Assembly (NCBI RefSeq): GCF_020026915.1
Contig: NZ_JAINUY010000004.1
Location: forward strand, 62,001-126,000
Length of the DNA stretch: 64,000 nt
Reading direction: 5' to 3'
Source of the DNA: Flavobacterium potami
Lineage (GTDB): Bacteria; Bacteroidota; Bacteroidia; Flavobacteriales; Flavobacteriaceae
Shown: piece after piece, positions 44,970-54,630 of the stretch
Layout of the letters: each line of letters opens with the position of its first letter
Numbering within the stretch: position 1 is the stretch's first letter
Made by a program: the position numbers and the translations under genes
Notes under the pieces: model-generated
Database searches by the model: none
Told to the model about the DNA's origin: nothing
The model's input: only the letters and a program-made list of their open reading frames with translations

Positions 44970-45746
44970 CTATCCTTTGATTTGTTTCAAAGAAGTCTTG
45001 ATTCCTTTAATTAATGACGAACTGAAACCATTGTGCTCCATTTCATTTAAACCCACAATTGTACAGCCTTGAGGCGTTGTTACGCGGTCGATTAATTGTT
45101 CTGGATGTACTCGTTCTTCTAAAAGCATTTTCGCAGCTCCTTTTACAGTTTGTGCTGCAATTGCTAAAGCGGTGTTAGAATCAAAACCGATTTCGATTCC
45201 TGCTTGCATAGACGCACGAATATAACGCAATGCATACGCTGTTCCGCACGCGCCTAAAACTGTCGCCGCATCCATTAACTTTTCGTCGATTACAGGAGCA
45301 GTTCCTAAATCTTGGAATAAATCAACAATTGGCGTAGCGTTTGCCGCATATTTTTCTGGGAAAGAAATACAAGTTGCCGATTCTCCAAACTGAGCCGCAA
45401 TATTTGGCATAATGCGAACTACCGGATATTCGTAATTTGTTTTGGTTTGAAGCACTTCCAAAGACAATCCACTAACAGCAGAAGCTATTGTTTTGTTTTG
45501 AATGACAGGTAAAATTTCAGCCAAAACAGTATCAACCTGATACGGTTTTATGGTTAAAATTACCACATCTGCTTCCTGAATATTATGTTTATTATCATTT
45601 GAAACTGTAATTCCATATTCAGATAAATACTGAATACTTCCTGTGTTTCTTCTTGTGACAGTAACTTGGTTGTTTTTCGAGAATTTAGCAATTCCCAAGG
45701 CAATAGAAACCCCAAGGTTTCCTCCTCCAATAATGTGTACTTTCAT
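44970..45746 (-). CDS. proC: Pyrroline-5-carboxylate reductase
   Basis: This 258-residue NAD(P)H enzyme makes L-proline from 1-pyrroline-5-carboxylate. It has the Rossmann motif VHIIGGGNLGVSIALGI at the N-terminus, VVILTIKPYQVDTVL, VVRIMPNIAAQFGES and the C-terminal substrate region KMLLEERVHPEQLIDRVTTPQGCTIVGLNEMEHNGF. Length is normal. It follows mgtE with a 111-base spacer on the same strand, and a hairpin terminator follows it. Confidence 0.93.
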   Translation of the reverse strand: MKVHIIGGGNLGVSIALGIAKFSKNNQVTVTRRNTGSIQYLSEYGITVSNDNKHNIQEADVVILTIKPYQVDTVLAEILPVIQNKTIASAVSGLSLEVLQTKTNYEYPVVRIMPNIAAQFGESATCISFPEKYAANATPIVDLFQDLGTAPVIDEKLMDAATVLGACGTAYALRYIRASMQAGIEIGFDSNTALAIAAQTVKGAAKMLLEERVHPEQLIDRVTTPQGCTIVGLNEMEHNGFSSSLIKGIKTSLKQIKG

Positions 45747-45857
45747 TCTGGTTGGCTTTAATTATTTCTGGCTGATAAACAGCATTTTTTCCGCCTGTAA
45801 ATTACGGAGATTTTAGAGATCTTAAATCACTGTAATCCGCTAATTTGTGGCAAAAAT

Positions 45858-47207
45858 CTAAAATCCAAGAATTAAGTTTGCTACTCCAAAGTAGAGCATA
45901 ATTCCAAAAACATCGTTGGTTGTCGTGATAAACGGACCAGTTGCAATTGCGGGGTCTATTTTATTTTTGTTAAGAAAGAGCGGCACTAAAGTTCCTAAAG
46001 TTGCGGCAAACAAAATCACCACAATCATGGAGATTGAAATCGCAAATCCGACCAAATATTGCTGATACATTATGGAATGATATCCTAACAAAAGCAATGA
46101 AATTATACTTCCAGAAATCATAGAAACGGTAATTTCTTTAGTAAAATAACCACGACTGAATTCTTTTAAAGTTCCGTTTGCCAAACCTTGAACCACGATT
46201 GCCGAAGCCTGAACTCCGATATTTCCTGCAGTTGCAGAAAGCAAAGGCACAAAAATGATTAAAGTTGAATATTTTTGAAAGGTACTTTCGTTTCCTTTTA
46301 AAACAAAAGAAGCCACAATTTCGATTACCATTCCGATTAAAAGCCAAGGTAAACGCGCTTTTGTCAATTCGTAAACGCTGTCATTCGATTCAACGTCTTG
46401 GGTAATACCCGCTGCTAACTGATAATCTTTATCGGCTTCTTCCTTGATTACGTCTACGATGTCGTCAATGGTAATTCTTCCAACCAAACGACCTAATTCG
46501 TCTACAACCGGAATTGCTTCTAAGTCATACTTCTGCATGATACGAGCGACCTCAATATCTTCTGTATCAACTTTTACAAAATTTAATTTTCGGATATAAA
46601 CGTCACCAATTTGTGTTTTGGTTGACGAAGTCAATAGATCTTTAAGTGATAATCTTCCTTTTAAACGGTTTTCATCATCAACAACATAAATAGAATGTAC
46701 TCTTGAAACGTTTTCTGCTTGAATTCGCATTTCCTTCACACAGGTCAAAACATTCCAGTTTTCATTTACTTTTACCAACTCTTTTCCCATCAAACCACCG
46801 GCCGTGTTCTCGTCGTAACGCAAAAGATCAACAATGTCTTTGGCGTGTTCAACGTCTACTAATTCCGAGATTACTTCTGCTTTGATATCATGCGAAAGTT
46901 CGGCAATAATATCGGCAGCGTCATTGGTTTCTAGCTCATCAAGCTCTTCCGCAATTTCTTTTGGTGAAAGTCGGCTTAAGATATTTTCACGTAGATCTTC
47001 TTCCAATTCCAGAAGAATTTCGGCTGTTTTATCACTATCTAAAACCTTAAAGATATAAGTAGCTTCGTCGAATTCTAGTTCTTCTAAAATTTCGGCTATA
47101 TCGGCATGGTGCAAATCATTCAATAAAACTTCAAGTTCATTGTCGTTTTTACTAATGATTAGCTCTTCTAACTGGTGTATAAATTCTTTACTAACTTTGA
47201 ACTCCAT
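45858..47207 (-). CDS. mgtE: Magnesium transporter MgtE
   Basis: This 449-residue Mg2+ channel has an acidic N-domain (about 20-125, rich in Glu/Asp), two CBS domains (about 130-255, [19 protein letters not shown] and [22 protein letters not shown]) that sense Mg2+, and a transmembrane domain (about 285-449) of five helices with the pore segment [18 protein letters not shown] and the final [21 protein letters not shown]. Its start overlaps rsmA by 17 bases, so they are translationally coupled. Confidence 0.95.
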   Translation of the reverse strand: MEFKVSKEFIHQLEELIISKNDNELEVLLNDLHHADIAEILEELEFDEATYIFKVLDSDKTAEILLELEEDLRENILSRLSPKEIAEELDELETNDAADIIAELSHDIKAEVISELVDVEHAKDIVDLLRYDENTAGGLMGKELVKVNENWNVLTCVKEMRIQAENVSRVHSIYVVDDENRLKGRLSLKDLLTSSTKTQIGDVYIRKLNFVKVDTEDIEVARIMQKYDLEAIPVVDELGRLVGRITIDDIVDVIKEEADKDYQLAAGITQDVESNDSVYELTKARLPWLLIGMVIEIVASFVLKGNESTFQKYSTLIIFVPLLSATAGNIGVQASAIVVQGLANGTLKEFSRGYFTKEITVSMISGSIISLLLLGYHSIMYQQYLVGFAISISMIVVILFAATLGTLVPLFLNKNKIDPAIATGPFITTTNDVFGIMLYFGVANLILGF

Positions 47208-47982
47208 CGGCTTCTATTTTTTGAGTTAGTTCAATAAATTCATCGACACTTAACTGCTCGGGACGTTTATCAAAGATAGTGTCTTCTCGCAATTGGTCTG
47301 ATAAATTTAATGTTTTCAAACTGTTACGTAATGTTTTTCGTCTCTGCTGAAAAGCCGTTTTTACAACCGTAAAAAACAACTTTTCACCACAAGGAAGACT
47401 GTAATCTTCCTTTCGGGTCATTTTCATCACACCCGATTTCACCTTGGGCGGAGGAATAAAAACATTTTCGTCTACAGTAAACAAATACTCAGTATCATAG
47501 AAAGCCTGTGCCAAGACAGACAAAATTCCGTATGTTTTTGATCCTTTTTTCTCGCAGATGCGCTCTGCAACTTCCTTTTGAAACATTCCAGAAAATTCTG
47601 GAATCTGATCTCTAAATTCTAATGTTCTAAAAACAATTTGAGAAGAGATGTTATAAGGAAAGTTACCAATAATAGCGAACTGCTTATTTTCGTAAACTTG
47701 ATTTATATTGTATTTCAGGAAGTCTTCTGAAATAATTTTGTCTTTTAACTTTGGATAATTAGCATCTAAATACGCAACAGATTCCGTGTCAATCTCGATT
47801 ACTCGAGTCACAACTGGTTTGTCAAGTAAATATTTAGTAAGCACACCCATCCCTGGTCCTATTTCTAAAACCTCATCATACCCTTTCATACTCAAAGTAT
47901 CTGCAATGGCTTTTGCAATACTTTCATCTTTAAGAAAGTGCTGTCCTAAATGTTTTTTGGCTTTTACTTTTTCCATATTCAT
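47191..47982 (-). CDS. rsmA: 16S rRNA (adenine1518-N6/adenine1519-N6) dimethyltransferase
   Basis: This 263-residue enzyme (KsgA) dimethylates two adenines in 16S rRNA helix 45. It has [16 protein letters not shown] at the N-terminus, the SAM-binding motif [16 protein letters not shown], the catalytic [12 protein letters not shown] (NLPY-type), and [12 protein letters not shown]. Length is normal. Overlap with mgtE by 17 bases. Met1 or Met3 may start translation. Confidence 0.95.
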   Translation of the reverse strand: MNMEKVKAKKHLGQHFLKDESIAKAIADTLSMKGYDEVLEIGPGMGVLTKYLLDKPVVTRVIEIDTESVAYLDANYPKLKDKIISEDFLKYNINQVYENKQFAIIGNFPYNISSQIVFRTLEFRDQIPEFSGMFQKEVAERICEKKGSKTYGILSVLAQAFYDTEYLFTVDENVFIPPPKVKSGVMKMTRKEDYSLPCGEKLFFTVVKTAFQQRRKTLRNSLKTLNLSDQLREDTIFDKRPEQLSVDEFIELTQKIEADGVQS

Positions 47983-48021
47983 TATTCGCTTTCTGCTTTT
48001 ATCAAAATATTAATACAATTT

Positions 48022-48675
48022 TTAATGAGCAGATCCTATAATCGTATTCATGAACATATATTGAAAATGAATAACGTCAAATTGAATTTTTTCTAAACCT
48101 GTCAACAGTCCAATGTTGGCTTTGTAACCGAATTTATAGTTTAAAAAATCTACACTTTTACCTTCCTTATTGATGAAGGTTTTATTCGTGTTAAATAGCT
48201 TTTCATTGTCCGCTTTAAAAGAAGCATAAACTCCAGGAGAAGACGTAATTATTTTATTTTGTTTGTAAAATTTATCTATTTTACCTTTTAAAACAGTATA
48301 TTTTTGTTTTACAAATGCATCATAAAGTGCAGTATCATTTGTTACAAAACAATCTTCTTCTGAGATTTCTGATTTGATTTCGTCAATGTATTCATTAATT
48401 TCATTACCCGTATCATAAATCTGTGTTGCAAATCCTGTCATTTCTCCAAATGATTTAGGCGACTCTTCGTTTTTTACTTTCAACACTTGATATTTGGAAA
48501 AGACAATATTCTTTAAAATTTCCTTCGAAGTATTGTCAATTTCCCTAAATTCATTCAGCTGTAAAATAATCGATTTTGCTGTTTCTTCATCATTCTGCCC
48601 CTCTTTATTACTTTGACAACAAACATTCAGACTTAGCATTAGAAATAAGACGAGTTTAATTTGTAGTTTTTTCAT
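48022..48675 (-). CDS. Hypothetical lipoprotein
   Basis: This 217-residue lipoprotein has signal sequence MKKLQIKLVLFLMLSLNVCC with a Cys pair at 19-20. The mature part is helical and charged (ILKNIVFSKYQVLKVKNEES, TAYDAFVKQ-like stretch, LEKIQFDVIHFQYMFMNT). No family recognised. It sits in the serS-to-mgtE run, 39 bases before rsmA on the same strand. Any role is unknown. Confidence 0.65.
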   Translation of the reverse strand: MKKLQIKLVLFLMLSLNVCCQSNKEGQNDEETAKSIILQLNEFREIDNTSKEILKNIVFSKYQVLKVKNEESPKSFGEMTGFATQIYDTGNEINEYIDEIKSEISEEDCFVTNDTALYDAFVKQKYTVLKGKIDKFYKQNKIITSSPGVYASFKADNEKLFNTNKTFINKEGKSVDFLNYKFGYKANIGLLTGLEKIQFDVIHFQYMFMNTIIGSAH

Positions 48676-48838
48676 AAAAAAGATGAGTGGACAAATACAA
48701 TTTATTAAAAATTAATTTTTTGCAAATATACTTTTTTTAGCTATTAAGCAGATAGACCTGTTAATTTTAATCTTTAATATTATTATATCTTAGAAAACTG
48801 TTATTTCAGGCAAATTATAGTTGCTTCAAATTAAAAAA

Positions 48839-49150
48839 TTAATGTTCTGAAATCACTTCCAATTCTGTTCTGAAAGAAAGCATTTTATCTGCAAACAAAC
48901 TCAAAGCTTCTCTGTGAAATTCTGGTTCGTCTTCGATATAAAACTTATCCAAAGTTTCTTTGCTATCTGTTACATATTGTACAGAATAAGTAATGCCGCC
49001 CATTTCTTCTTCAACCAGAACTTTTACAATTCTTGCCGAGGAAAATTTCTGAGTTGCTAAAATTTCTGGTATGTGTTTTTCCTGCATCCATTTCAACCAT
49101 TTTTCGTGGACGCTTTCGTGTATATTGGTGGTAACGTTGTAAATAATCAT
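48839..49150 (-). CDS. DUF4286 family protein
   Basis: This 103-residue ferredoxin-like-fold protein starts MIIYNVTTNIHESVHEKWLKWM and continues EKHIPEILATQKFSSARI, EEEMGGITYSVQYV and FHREALSLFADKMLSFRTELEVI, matching DUF4286. Function is unknown. Its usual flavobacterial location between a TPR protein gene and rsmA is kept here. It starts 60 bases after the TPR gene, and a palindrome fills that gap. Confidence 0.85.
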   Translation of the reverse strand: MIIYNVTTNIHESVHEKWLKWMQEKHIPEILATQKFSSARIVKVLVEEEMGGITYSVQYVTDSKETLDKFYIEDEPEFHREALSLFADKMLSFRTELEVISEH

Positions 49151-49157
49151 TTTTTCT

Positions 49158-49203
49158 TGTTTAATCGTTTATTCGGTTAAACGGTTAATCGATTAACCGC
49201 TTA
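49158..49203. repeat. Palindrome-rich spacer (CGGTTAATCGATTAACCG)
   Basis: A perfect 18-base palindrome at 49182-49199 lies within the 60-base spacer before DUF4286. Flanking GTTTAATCG and GCTTAAAC, and GGTTAAACGGTTAA, extend the symmetry imperfectly. Confidence 0.8.
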
Positions 49204-49210
49204 AACAGAA

Positions 49211-50992
49211 TTACAAATTCTTATCTCCTCTCAATTCTCGGTATTTTTTTCTGGCATCGACAAAGTAAATACTGTCTTGATGGTTAAAAATTACCTTTTC
49301 ATATAAAGGCTTTGCTTTTTCTGGATCTTTTAGTTCGTCGTTGTAAATTTCAGCTGAGAAAAACAATGCTTCATCAACATAAATTCCGTCACTGTGATTG
49401 TCAATTATTTGTTGGTATTGGCTTAAAGCCGAAACATAATCCTTCTGACTTTCGTAAACCTTTCCCAAACGAAGTAATGTTACCGCTTCAATTTCTTGTC
49501 CTTTGTAGGTTTTTAAAATATTCTGAAACTGCGTTATCGCTTCTTGTTTTTTATTCTGATAAATTAAGAAATCTCCTTTTGCAAATTGTTTTAAAGCAAC
49601 TTGAGTCGAATCTGCTGCCGTATTATCATTAATTAAAAGAAAATATTCAAGAGCGTCGTTTGCAATTAATTGTGTATTGGCTGCTTTTAATTCTTTGAAT
49701 TGTTTGTTCGCCCATTCAAAATCGCCTTTGTAATAACTTGTTTTGGCTGCTTTCAAACTGGCTTCGTGCGCCATAACATCATTCTTTAAATCCAATTGAA
49801 TCTGCGAATAATAAATCAATGCCTGATTGTACTTTTCTTCCAAAAGCAAAATATCGGCCAATTCCATTTTGGCATCGGCTTTTTGATATTCGTTTAAATT
49901 CAATTCTAACGCCTTTTTGACTACTGCCTTTCCTTCTTCTGTCTTCTTTAAATTAAAAGCCAGAAAATGAGCTTGAATCAGCTGCAAAGATAAGGTAAAA
50001 GGATTGATTTCGTAAGTTGCCAGCAATTGCTTTAATTCCTGATCGATTACCGGATAATCTTTTTCTTGTGCATTATTGATTTTGATCTGCATTAAATTCG
50101 CATTCGACTGTATCAATAAATCCAGATCTTTCGTGTTTTGAAGAATGAAAGTCAGAATTTCGATAGCTGTTTCATCATCCTCTTCATTCATTGCAAACTG
50201 ACTCAAATTAACAATGCTCAATAAAGATTCTGGCTCACGTTTGTAAATTGCTTTTTCCTGAATAAATGCCTTTCCAAATTCTTTTTGCTGTACATAAAAC
50301 CAACTCAAATAATGATTCCAGAAAACATCTTGATCTTTTTGGGTTTTTAAGATTAATGCTTTTCGCATGGCATCTTTAAAAGCGGTATTATCTGTTTCAC
50401 CATTCATAAAACGAGACAATTGTGTCTGAATCAAATTCGTGTTTTGCGGATTGTTGAAAGATTCTGTCAATAATAAATCGATCATCTGATCGGTTTTCCC
50501 TAATTGACCGTACAACATTCCGATCTGAAAATTGAAATTGAAATTCGGCTGAATCTGCATCGCTGTTTGATAGGCTTTTAAAGCATATTCCAACAATACT
50601 TTTTTCTCAAATGAACTCGCAATTCCGTAAACATCGTTCGGACTTGTTTTTATTTTTTCGATTGCTTGTTCGTAGTAGTTTTTAGCTTTTGAATCATTTT
50701 TTTGCAATTGAAAATTATAACCTAATTCAACTAAAAAAACGCCTTGTTTGTAACGATTGTAACGATCCTGAATGGCTTTTTCTGCATTCGCAAATTGTTG
50801 CAATTGCTGGTAACAATCTACAGTTCGCAAAAAATATTGTGTATTGGAAGGAGCAGCTTTTAAAAGTTCTTCGTAACTGATTTTAGCTTTATCAAAATCT
50901 CCTTTATCATAATAATATTGAGCCAGCTGCTCGTTTTGACCAAATGCAAAACCAGAGTATAGTAAAACGATACAGATTAGAATGTCTTTCAT
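49211..50992 (-). CDS. Tetratricopeptide repeat protein, exported
   Basis: This 593-residue protein has a signal peptide (MKDILICIVLLYSGFAFGQ) and is helical throughout, with at least a dozen TPR-type units: LAQYYYDKGDFDKAKISYEELLKAAP at the start, KIKTSPNDVYGIASSFEKK, QTAMQIQPNFNFNFQIGMLY, MELADILLLEEKYNQALIYYSQI, LLRLGKVYESQKDYVSALSQYQQIIDNH and LKDPEKAKPLYEKVIF. It probably acts as a periplasmic or outer-membrane scaffold; partners are unknown. It follows lgt with a repeat-filled spacer. Confidence 0.88.
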   Translation of the reverse strand: MKDILICIVLLYSGFAFGQNEQLAQYYYDKGDFDKAKISYEELLKAAPSNTQYFLRTVDCYQQLQQFANAEKAIQDRYNRYKQGVFLVELGYNFQLQKNDSKAKNYYEQAIEKIKTSPNDVYGIASSFEKKVLLEYALKAYQTAMQIQPNFNFNFQIGMLYGQLGKTDQMIDLLLTESFNNPQNTNLIQTQLSRFMNGETDNTAFKDAMRKALILKTQKDQDVFWNHYLSWFYVQQKEFGKAFIQEKAIYKREPESLLSIVNLSQFAMNEEDDETAIEILTFILQNTKDLDLLIQSNANLMQIKINNAQEKDYPVIDQELKQLLATYEINPFTLSLQLIQAHFLAFNLKKTEEGKAVVKKALELNLNEYQKADAKMELADILLLEEKYNQALIYYSQIQLDLKNDVMAHEASLKAAKTSYYKGDFEWANKQFKELKAANTQLIANDALEYFLLINDNTAADSTQVALKQFAKGDFLIYQNKKQEAITQFQNILKTYKGQEIEAVTLLRLGKVYESQKDYVSALSQYQQIIDNHSDGIYVDEALFFSAEIYNDELKDPEKAKPLYEKVIFNHQDSIYFVDARKKYRELRGDKNL

Positions 50993-51000
50993 ATTTTTTA

Positions 51001-51240
51001 GTTTTCAGTCTCAGTCTCAGTTTTCAGTCGCAGCTCTCAGTCTCAGTCGCAGTCTCAGTTTACAAACTGTTACTGTAAAGTTTTCAGTTGCGGTCGCAGT
51101 TTTCAGTCTCCAAACTGTAAACTGTCACTGTAAACTGAGACTTTTTTAAGTTTCAAGTCGCGGTTGCAGTTTTCGGCATCACAAACTGTAAACTGCGACT
51201 GTAAACTGCGACTTTTTCAATTACTGTAAACTGTGACTCT
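51001..51240. repeat. CAGTCTCAGTTTTCAG-type repeats between lgt and the TPR gene, entering lgt
   Basis: The spacer is made of CAGTCT, CAGTTT, CAGTCG and their reverse complements (CTGTAAACTGCGACTG), in two opposed blocks that could pair. The repeat reaches past the lgt stop codon at 51221-51223 so that the last Lgt residues (SHSLQ) are encoded by it. Confidence 0.85.
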
Positions 51241-52051
51241 TTTTACTTTTCCAAAAAATCAAACCTAAACCGATTAAAATAAACGGAATACTCAGAATCT
51301 GTCCCATATTAATCAGCATATTATTCTCGAAAGCTTCTTGATTTTCTTTGAAAAATTCAATTATAAAACGAGCTGTAAATAATAAAGTTAAGAAAGTTCC
51401 AAAGATTAATCCCTGCGCATTTCTGATTTTTTCTGATTTGTACATGTAAAGCAGGATTCCAAAAATCAACAAATAAGCAAAAGCTTCATACAATTGTGTT
51501 GGATGTCTCGGAATCAAATCGTCTCTTTGAAAAACAACTCCCCAATTTCCGTTGGTTGGTTTTCCGTAGATTTCAGAATTCATAAAATTCCCCATTCTGA
51601 TAAAAGCGCCTGTTACAGGAACTGCGACCGCCATTTTATCCAAAAGTCCTAAGAATTGTACTTTATATTTTCGACAATATAAGATCATTGCCGTAATTAC
51701 TCCGATTGAACCTCCGTGACTTGCCAAACCTTGATAACCCACAAATTGATAAACTCCTTTTATTTTTTGAATTGGTAAAAGAATTTCTATCGGATGTTTG
51801 AAGAAATAATCAGGTTCGTAAAAGAAACAATGCCCAAGTCTGGCACCTAAAACGGTTCCGACGATGACATAAATAAGTAAAGAATCGAGATTGTCTAAAG
51901 AAAGATTTTCTTTTTTGTAAATGTTTCTGACAATGTAAAAGCCAAGTAGAAGTCCGCAGGCAAAAAGAGCTCCGTAATATTTAAGAGGAAAACTATCTGT
52001 AATCCAGAATATAACGGGATCAACGTTCCAGTTTAAGATACCGTTTTTCAT
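51221..52051 (-). CDS. lgt: Prolipoprotein diacylglyceryl transferase
   Basis: This 276-residue inner-membrane enzyme adds diacylglycerol to the lipobox Cys of lipoproteins, of which this window encodes many. It has seven or so hydrophobic segments, the conserved LGARLGHCFFYEP, YQGLASHGGSIGVITAM and GAFIRMGNFMNSEIYGKPTNGNWG (Lgt signature with GNFMN), and PRHPTQLYEAF. The C-terminus KKSHSLQ is encoded by the repeat spacer and is unlikely to be conserved. It lies between serS and the TPR gene. Confidence 0.95.
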   Translation of the reverse strand: MKNGILNWNVDPVIFWITDSFPLKYYGALFACGLLLGFYIVRNIYKKENLSLDNLDSLLIYVIVGTVLGARLGHCFFYEPDYFFKHPIEILLPIQKIKGVYQFVGYQGLASHGGSIGVITAMILYCRKYKVQFLGLLDKMAVAVPVTGAFIRMGNFMNSEIYGKPTNGNWGVVFQRDDLIPRHPTQLYEAFAYLLIFGILLYMYKSEKIRNAQGLIFGTFLTLLFTARFIIEFFKENQEAFENNMLINMGQILSIPFILIGLGLIFWKSKKSHSLQ

Positions 52052-52139
52052 GTAGTCTCAGTTTTCAGTCTCAGTTTTCAGTTTTCAGTCTCAGTTAGCA
52101 GCCGAAACTGTAAACTGAGACTGTGACTGTAAACTAAAA
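52052..52139. repeat. CAGTCTCAGTTTTCAG-type repeats between serS and lgt
   Basis: The entire 89-base spacer between the serS stop and the lgt ATG is built of the same CAGTYT units in one orientation, followed by CTGTAAACTGAGACTGTGAC in the other. It gives a potential hairpin immediately upstream of the lgt start. Confidence 0.85.
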
Positions 52140-52140
52140 A

Positions 52141-53412
52141 CTAGTTTATAATATCAAATCCGCAGTAAGGACGTAAAACCTCTGGTATTACGATACCTTC
52201 TGGAGTTTGGTAGTTTTCAATAATTCCAGCTAAAACACGTGGAAGCGCCAATGAACTTCCGTTAAGTGTATGAGCCAATTGATTTTTTCCGTCTTTGTCT
52301 TTGAAACGTAATTTCAAGCGGTTTGCCTGGAAAGTTTCAAAGTTAGAAACAGAACTAATCTCTAACCAACGATCTTGTGCAGTAGAAAACACTTCAAAAT
52401 CATAAGTCAAAGCAGATGTGAATCCCATATCGCCTCCACAAAGACGTAAAACTCTATATGGTAATTTCAATTCCTGAAGAATTTCTTTTACGTGTTCTAC
52501 CATTCCGTCAAGCGCCGCATAAGAATTATCTGGATGCTCGACACGAACAATTTCTACTTTGTCAAATTGATGCAAACGGTTTAATCCACGAACGTGTGCT
52601 CCGTAAGAACCTGCTTCACGACGGAAACATGGTGTATACGCTGTATGTAAAACCGGAAGATCACTTTCGTTTAAAATAACATCACGGAATAAATTCGTAA
52701 CTGGAACCTCAGCCGTTGGAATCAAATACAAATCATCAATTGTAGAATGATACATTTGTCCTTCTTTGTCTGGCAATTGACCTGTTCCAAAACCAGAAGC
52801 TTCGTTTACCAAATGCGGAACCTGAACTTCGTTGTATCCTGCAGCGGTATTTTTGTCTAAAAAGTAGTTGATCAAAGCACGTTGAAGTCTTGCTCCTTTT
52901 CCTTTATAAACAGGAAATCCTGCTCCGGTGATTTTTACACCTAATTCAAAATCAATGATATCGTATTTCTTTACCAATTCCCAGTGTGGTTGTGCGCCTT
53001 CGTGTAAAACTGGAATATCTCCTTCCTGAAAAACATTTAAGTTATCGTCTGGAGTTTTTCCTTCAGGAACAATATCAGCCGGAAGGTTTGGTAAAGTGTA
53101 TAATTTATTGGTTAACTCAACAGCCAAAGCTTCTGCTTTTTCGCTCAGTTCTTTACTTTTTTCTTTTAGTGAAACTGTTTTTTCTTTTAAGATTGCTGCT
53201 TTAGCTTTCTCACCAGCTTTCATCAATTCACCAATATCTTTGGACAATTTATTAGATTCTGATAAAGTATTGTCTAATTCTACTTGTGCAGCACGACGGT
53301 TTTCGTCTAATTGAACCACTTCTTCAACAACGCTTTTAGCATCGATATTTCGTTTTGCTAAAGCTTTGATTACTTTCTCTTGATTGTCTCTAATAAATGC
53401 AATTTGTAACAT
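52141..53412 (-). CDS. serS: Seryl-tRNA synthetase
   Basis: This 423-residue class II synthetase charges tRNA-Ser. It has the N-terminal coiled-coil arm (about 30-100: EEVVQLDENRRAAQVELDNT, KAKAAILKEKTVSLKEKSKE), motif 2 FRREAGSYGAHVRGLNRLHQF and motif 3 GSSLALPRVLAGIIENYQ, and TAEVPVTN. Length normal. It is the first gene of the minus-strand run serS-lgt-TPR-DUF4286-lipoprotein-rsmA-mgtE-proC. Confidence 0.97.
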   Translation of the reverse strand: MLQIAFIRDNQEKVIKALAKRNIDAKSVVEEVVQLDENRRAAQVELDNTLSESNKLSKDIGELMKAGEKAKAAILKEKTVSLKEKSKELSEKAEALAVELTNKLYTLPNLPADIVPEGKTPDDNLNVFQEGDIPVLHEGAQPHWELVKKYDIIDFELGVKITGAGFPVYKGKGARLQRALINYFLDKNTAAGYNEVQVPHLVNEASGFGTGQLPDKEGQMYHSTIDDLYLIPTAEVPVTNLFRDVILNESDLPVLHTAYTPCFRREAGSYGAHVRGLNRLHQFDKVEIVRVEHPDNSYAALDGMVEHVKEILQELKLPYRVLRLCGGDMGFTSALTYDFEVFSTAQDRWLEISSVSNFETFQANRLKLRFKDKDGKNQLAHTLNGSSLALPRVLAGIIENYQTPEGIVIPEVLRPYCGFDIIN

Positions 53413-53451
53413 AGCTTGTTTTTTATAACTATTCTATTTTTATAACGGAAG

Positions 53452-53459
53452 CAAATTTA
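53452..53459 (-). promoter_or_regulatory. -7 box (TAAATTTG) of serS
   Basis: On the minus strand TAAATTTG followed by C lies 39 bases upstream of the serS ATG. A TTG lies 24 bases further upstream. Confidence 0.45.
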
Positions 53460-53521
53460 ATGAAATGTTTGTTAACATAAGGACAAAGTTTTAAAGGAAA
53501 ACTTAAAACTCTTACAAACAG

Positions 53522-53546
53522 CAAAAGCACTCAAAAAGTGCTTTTG
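53522..53546 (-). terminator. Hairpin after the lipoprotein gene ending at 53572
   Basis: A perfect 10-bp stem CAAAAGCACT / AGTGCTTTTG with a 5-base loop lies 25 bases past the stop codon; the T-tail is partly in the stem. Confidence 0.65.
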
Positions 53547-53571
53547 TTATGATTTGAAATTCGCAAAAAAA

Positions 53572-54483
53572 TTACTCCAAGAAACGATGTCTGTCATCAC
53601 GGTGAAAAGCATATTCTTTGCCATTATACTTTAGCTTTTCGGCTTCTTTTTTAGTTTTAAGATTGCTGTGTTCCTCTATACCATTTTCTGGATCACTTTC
53701 GACTGCTTCTTCGTAAGAGAAATTTTTAGTCACAATTAAATCGTAATAACCGTTTGTTTTTTGATCTCCAAAACTCATTCCGGTTTCTAAAGTCTCGATT
53801 TGGAAAGTTCCGCTTCCGTTAGAATCGCCGTTGGTTAAGAAAATTGGATATTCGTATAAGACTTTTTTAATTTCATTATTATCCAAAGTCAGCAAAGTAA
53901 ATTTCTGTTCCGAGTACAAGACGATTCTGCTACTTGCACTTGCCTCTGTATAAAAAGCAACTGCCGGAGTGGTTTCGTTTAAATATACCAAATCTTTGAG
54001 AATATGCGATTTAGAAAAACGAATTGCTTCGTTATCATAATAACCTAAATTATTATCAAACTCTTCTGCAATTACACTTCCGTCTTCTCTATTTACAAAC
54101 AAATATTTACGTTGAAAATAATTCCCAACTTCTCCTTCTTCTTCAGATTTGAGTATTTTTTTATTTTTTTCAACCGTAGTTAGGACAAAAAAAGTGGTTT
54201 TATCATCGTAATTGATAGAACTAGTTTCCCTAATTCTAATTGTAGAATATTTGATTTTAAGATTGGAGGCTACTTTTGAAAGCAATTCCAAATTCAATTC
54301 TTCTGAATCTGAAATGTCTTCCAGTTTTTTGAAAACCAGTTTTTTGAAAGGCTTTTTCAAACCTGTTTTTGTCTGCGAAAACAAATCCTGATTTTGAAAG
54401 TCTGTTTCGTTTTTGATTTTTTCGTTATTTCCGCAAGAAAGCAAAAACATCAAAACGGCACTTAAAAGTATAGTTTTTTTCAT
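53572..54483 (-). CDS. Hypothetical lipoprotein
   Basis: This 303-residue lipoprotein has signal sequence MKKTILLSAVLMFLLSC with Cys17. The mature chain is beta-rich and charged (IKYSTIRIRETSSINYDD, RKYLFVNREDGSVIAEEFDN, ASASSRIVLYSEQKFTLLTLDN, KTNGYYDLIVTKNF) and ends RHRFLE. No family recognised. It is separated by 147 bases from the DMP19-like gene upstream and may be independent. Confidence 0.65.
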   Translation of the reverse strand: MKKTILLSAVLMFLLSCGNNEKIKNETDFQNQDLFSQTKTGLKKPFKKLVFKKLEDISDSEELNLELLSKVASNLKIKYSTIRIRETSSINYDDKTTFFVLTTVEKNKKILKSEEEGEVGNYFQRKYLFVNREDGSVIAEEFDNNLGYYDNEAIRFSKSHILKDLVYLNETTPAVAFYTEASASSRIVLYSEQKFTLLTLDNNEIKKVLYEYPIFLTNGDSNGSGTFQIETLETGMSFGDQKTNGYYDLIVTKNFSYEEAVESDPENGIEEHSNLKTKKEAEKLKYNGKEYAFHRDDRHRFLE

Positions 54484-54630
54484 AGGCTAGATTTGGTTTG
54501 AAATTTTTGGGCGCTTCAAATATATAATTTTCTTACAAATACTACTAGAAAAATTAAAGTTTCGAAACCGTATTCTTAAAAACATTACTTATTTGCAACT
54601 AAAATACAGTTTTGTTATTACCAAAACAAT

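Noticed and set aside
51001-51240. CRISPR array
   Set aside because: Repeats are degenerate hexamers without unique spacers of constant length, and no cas gene is near.
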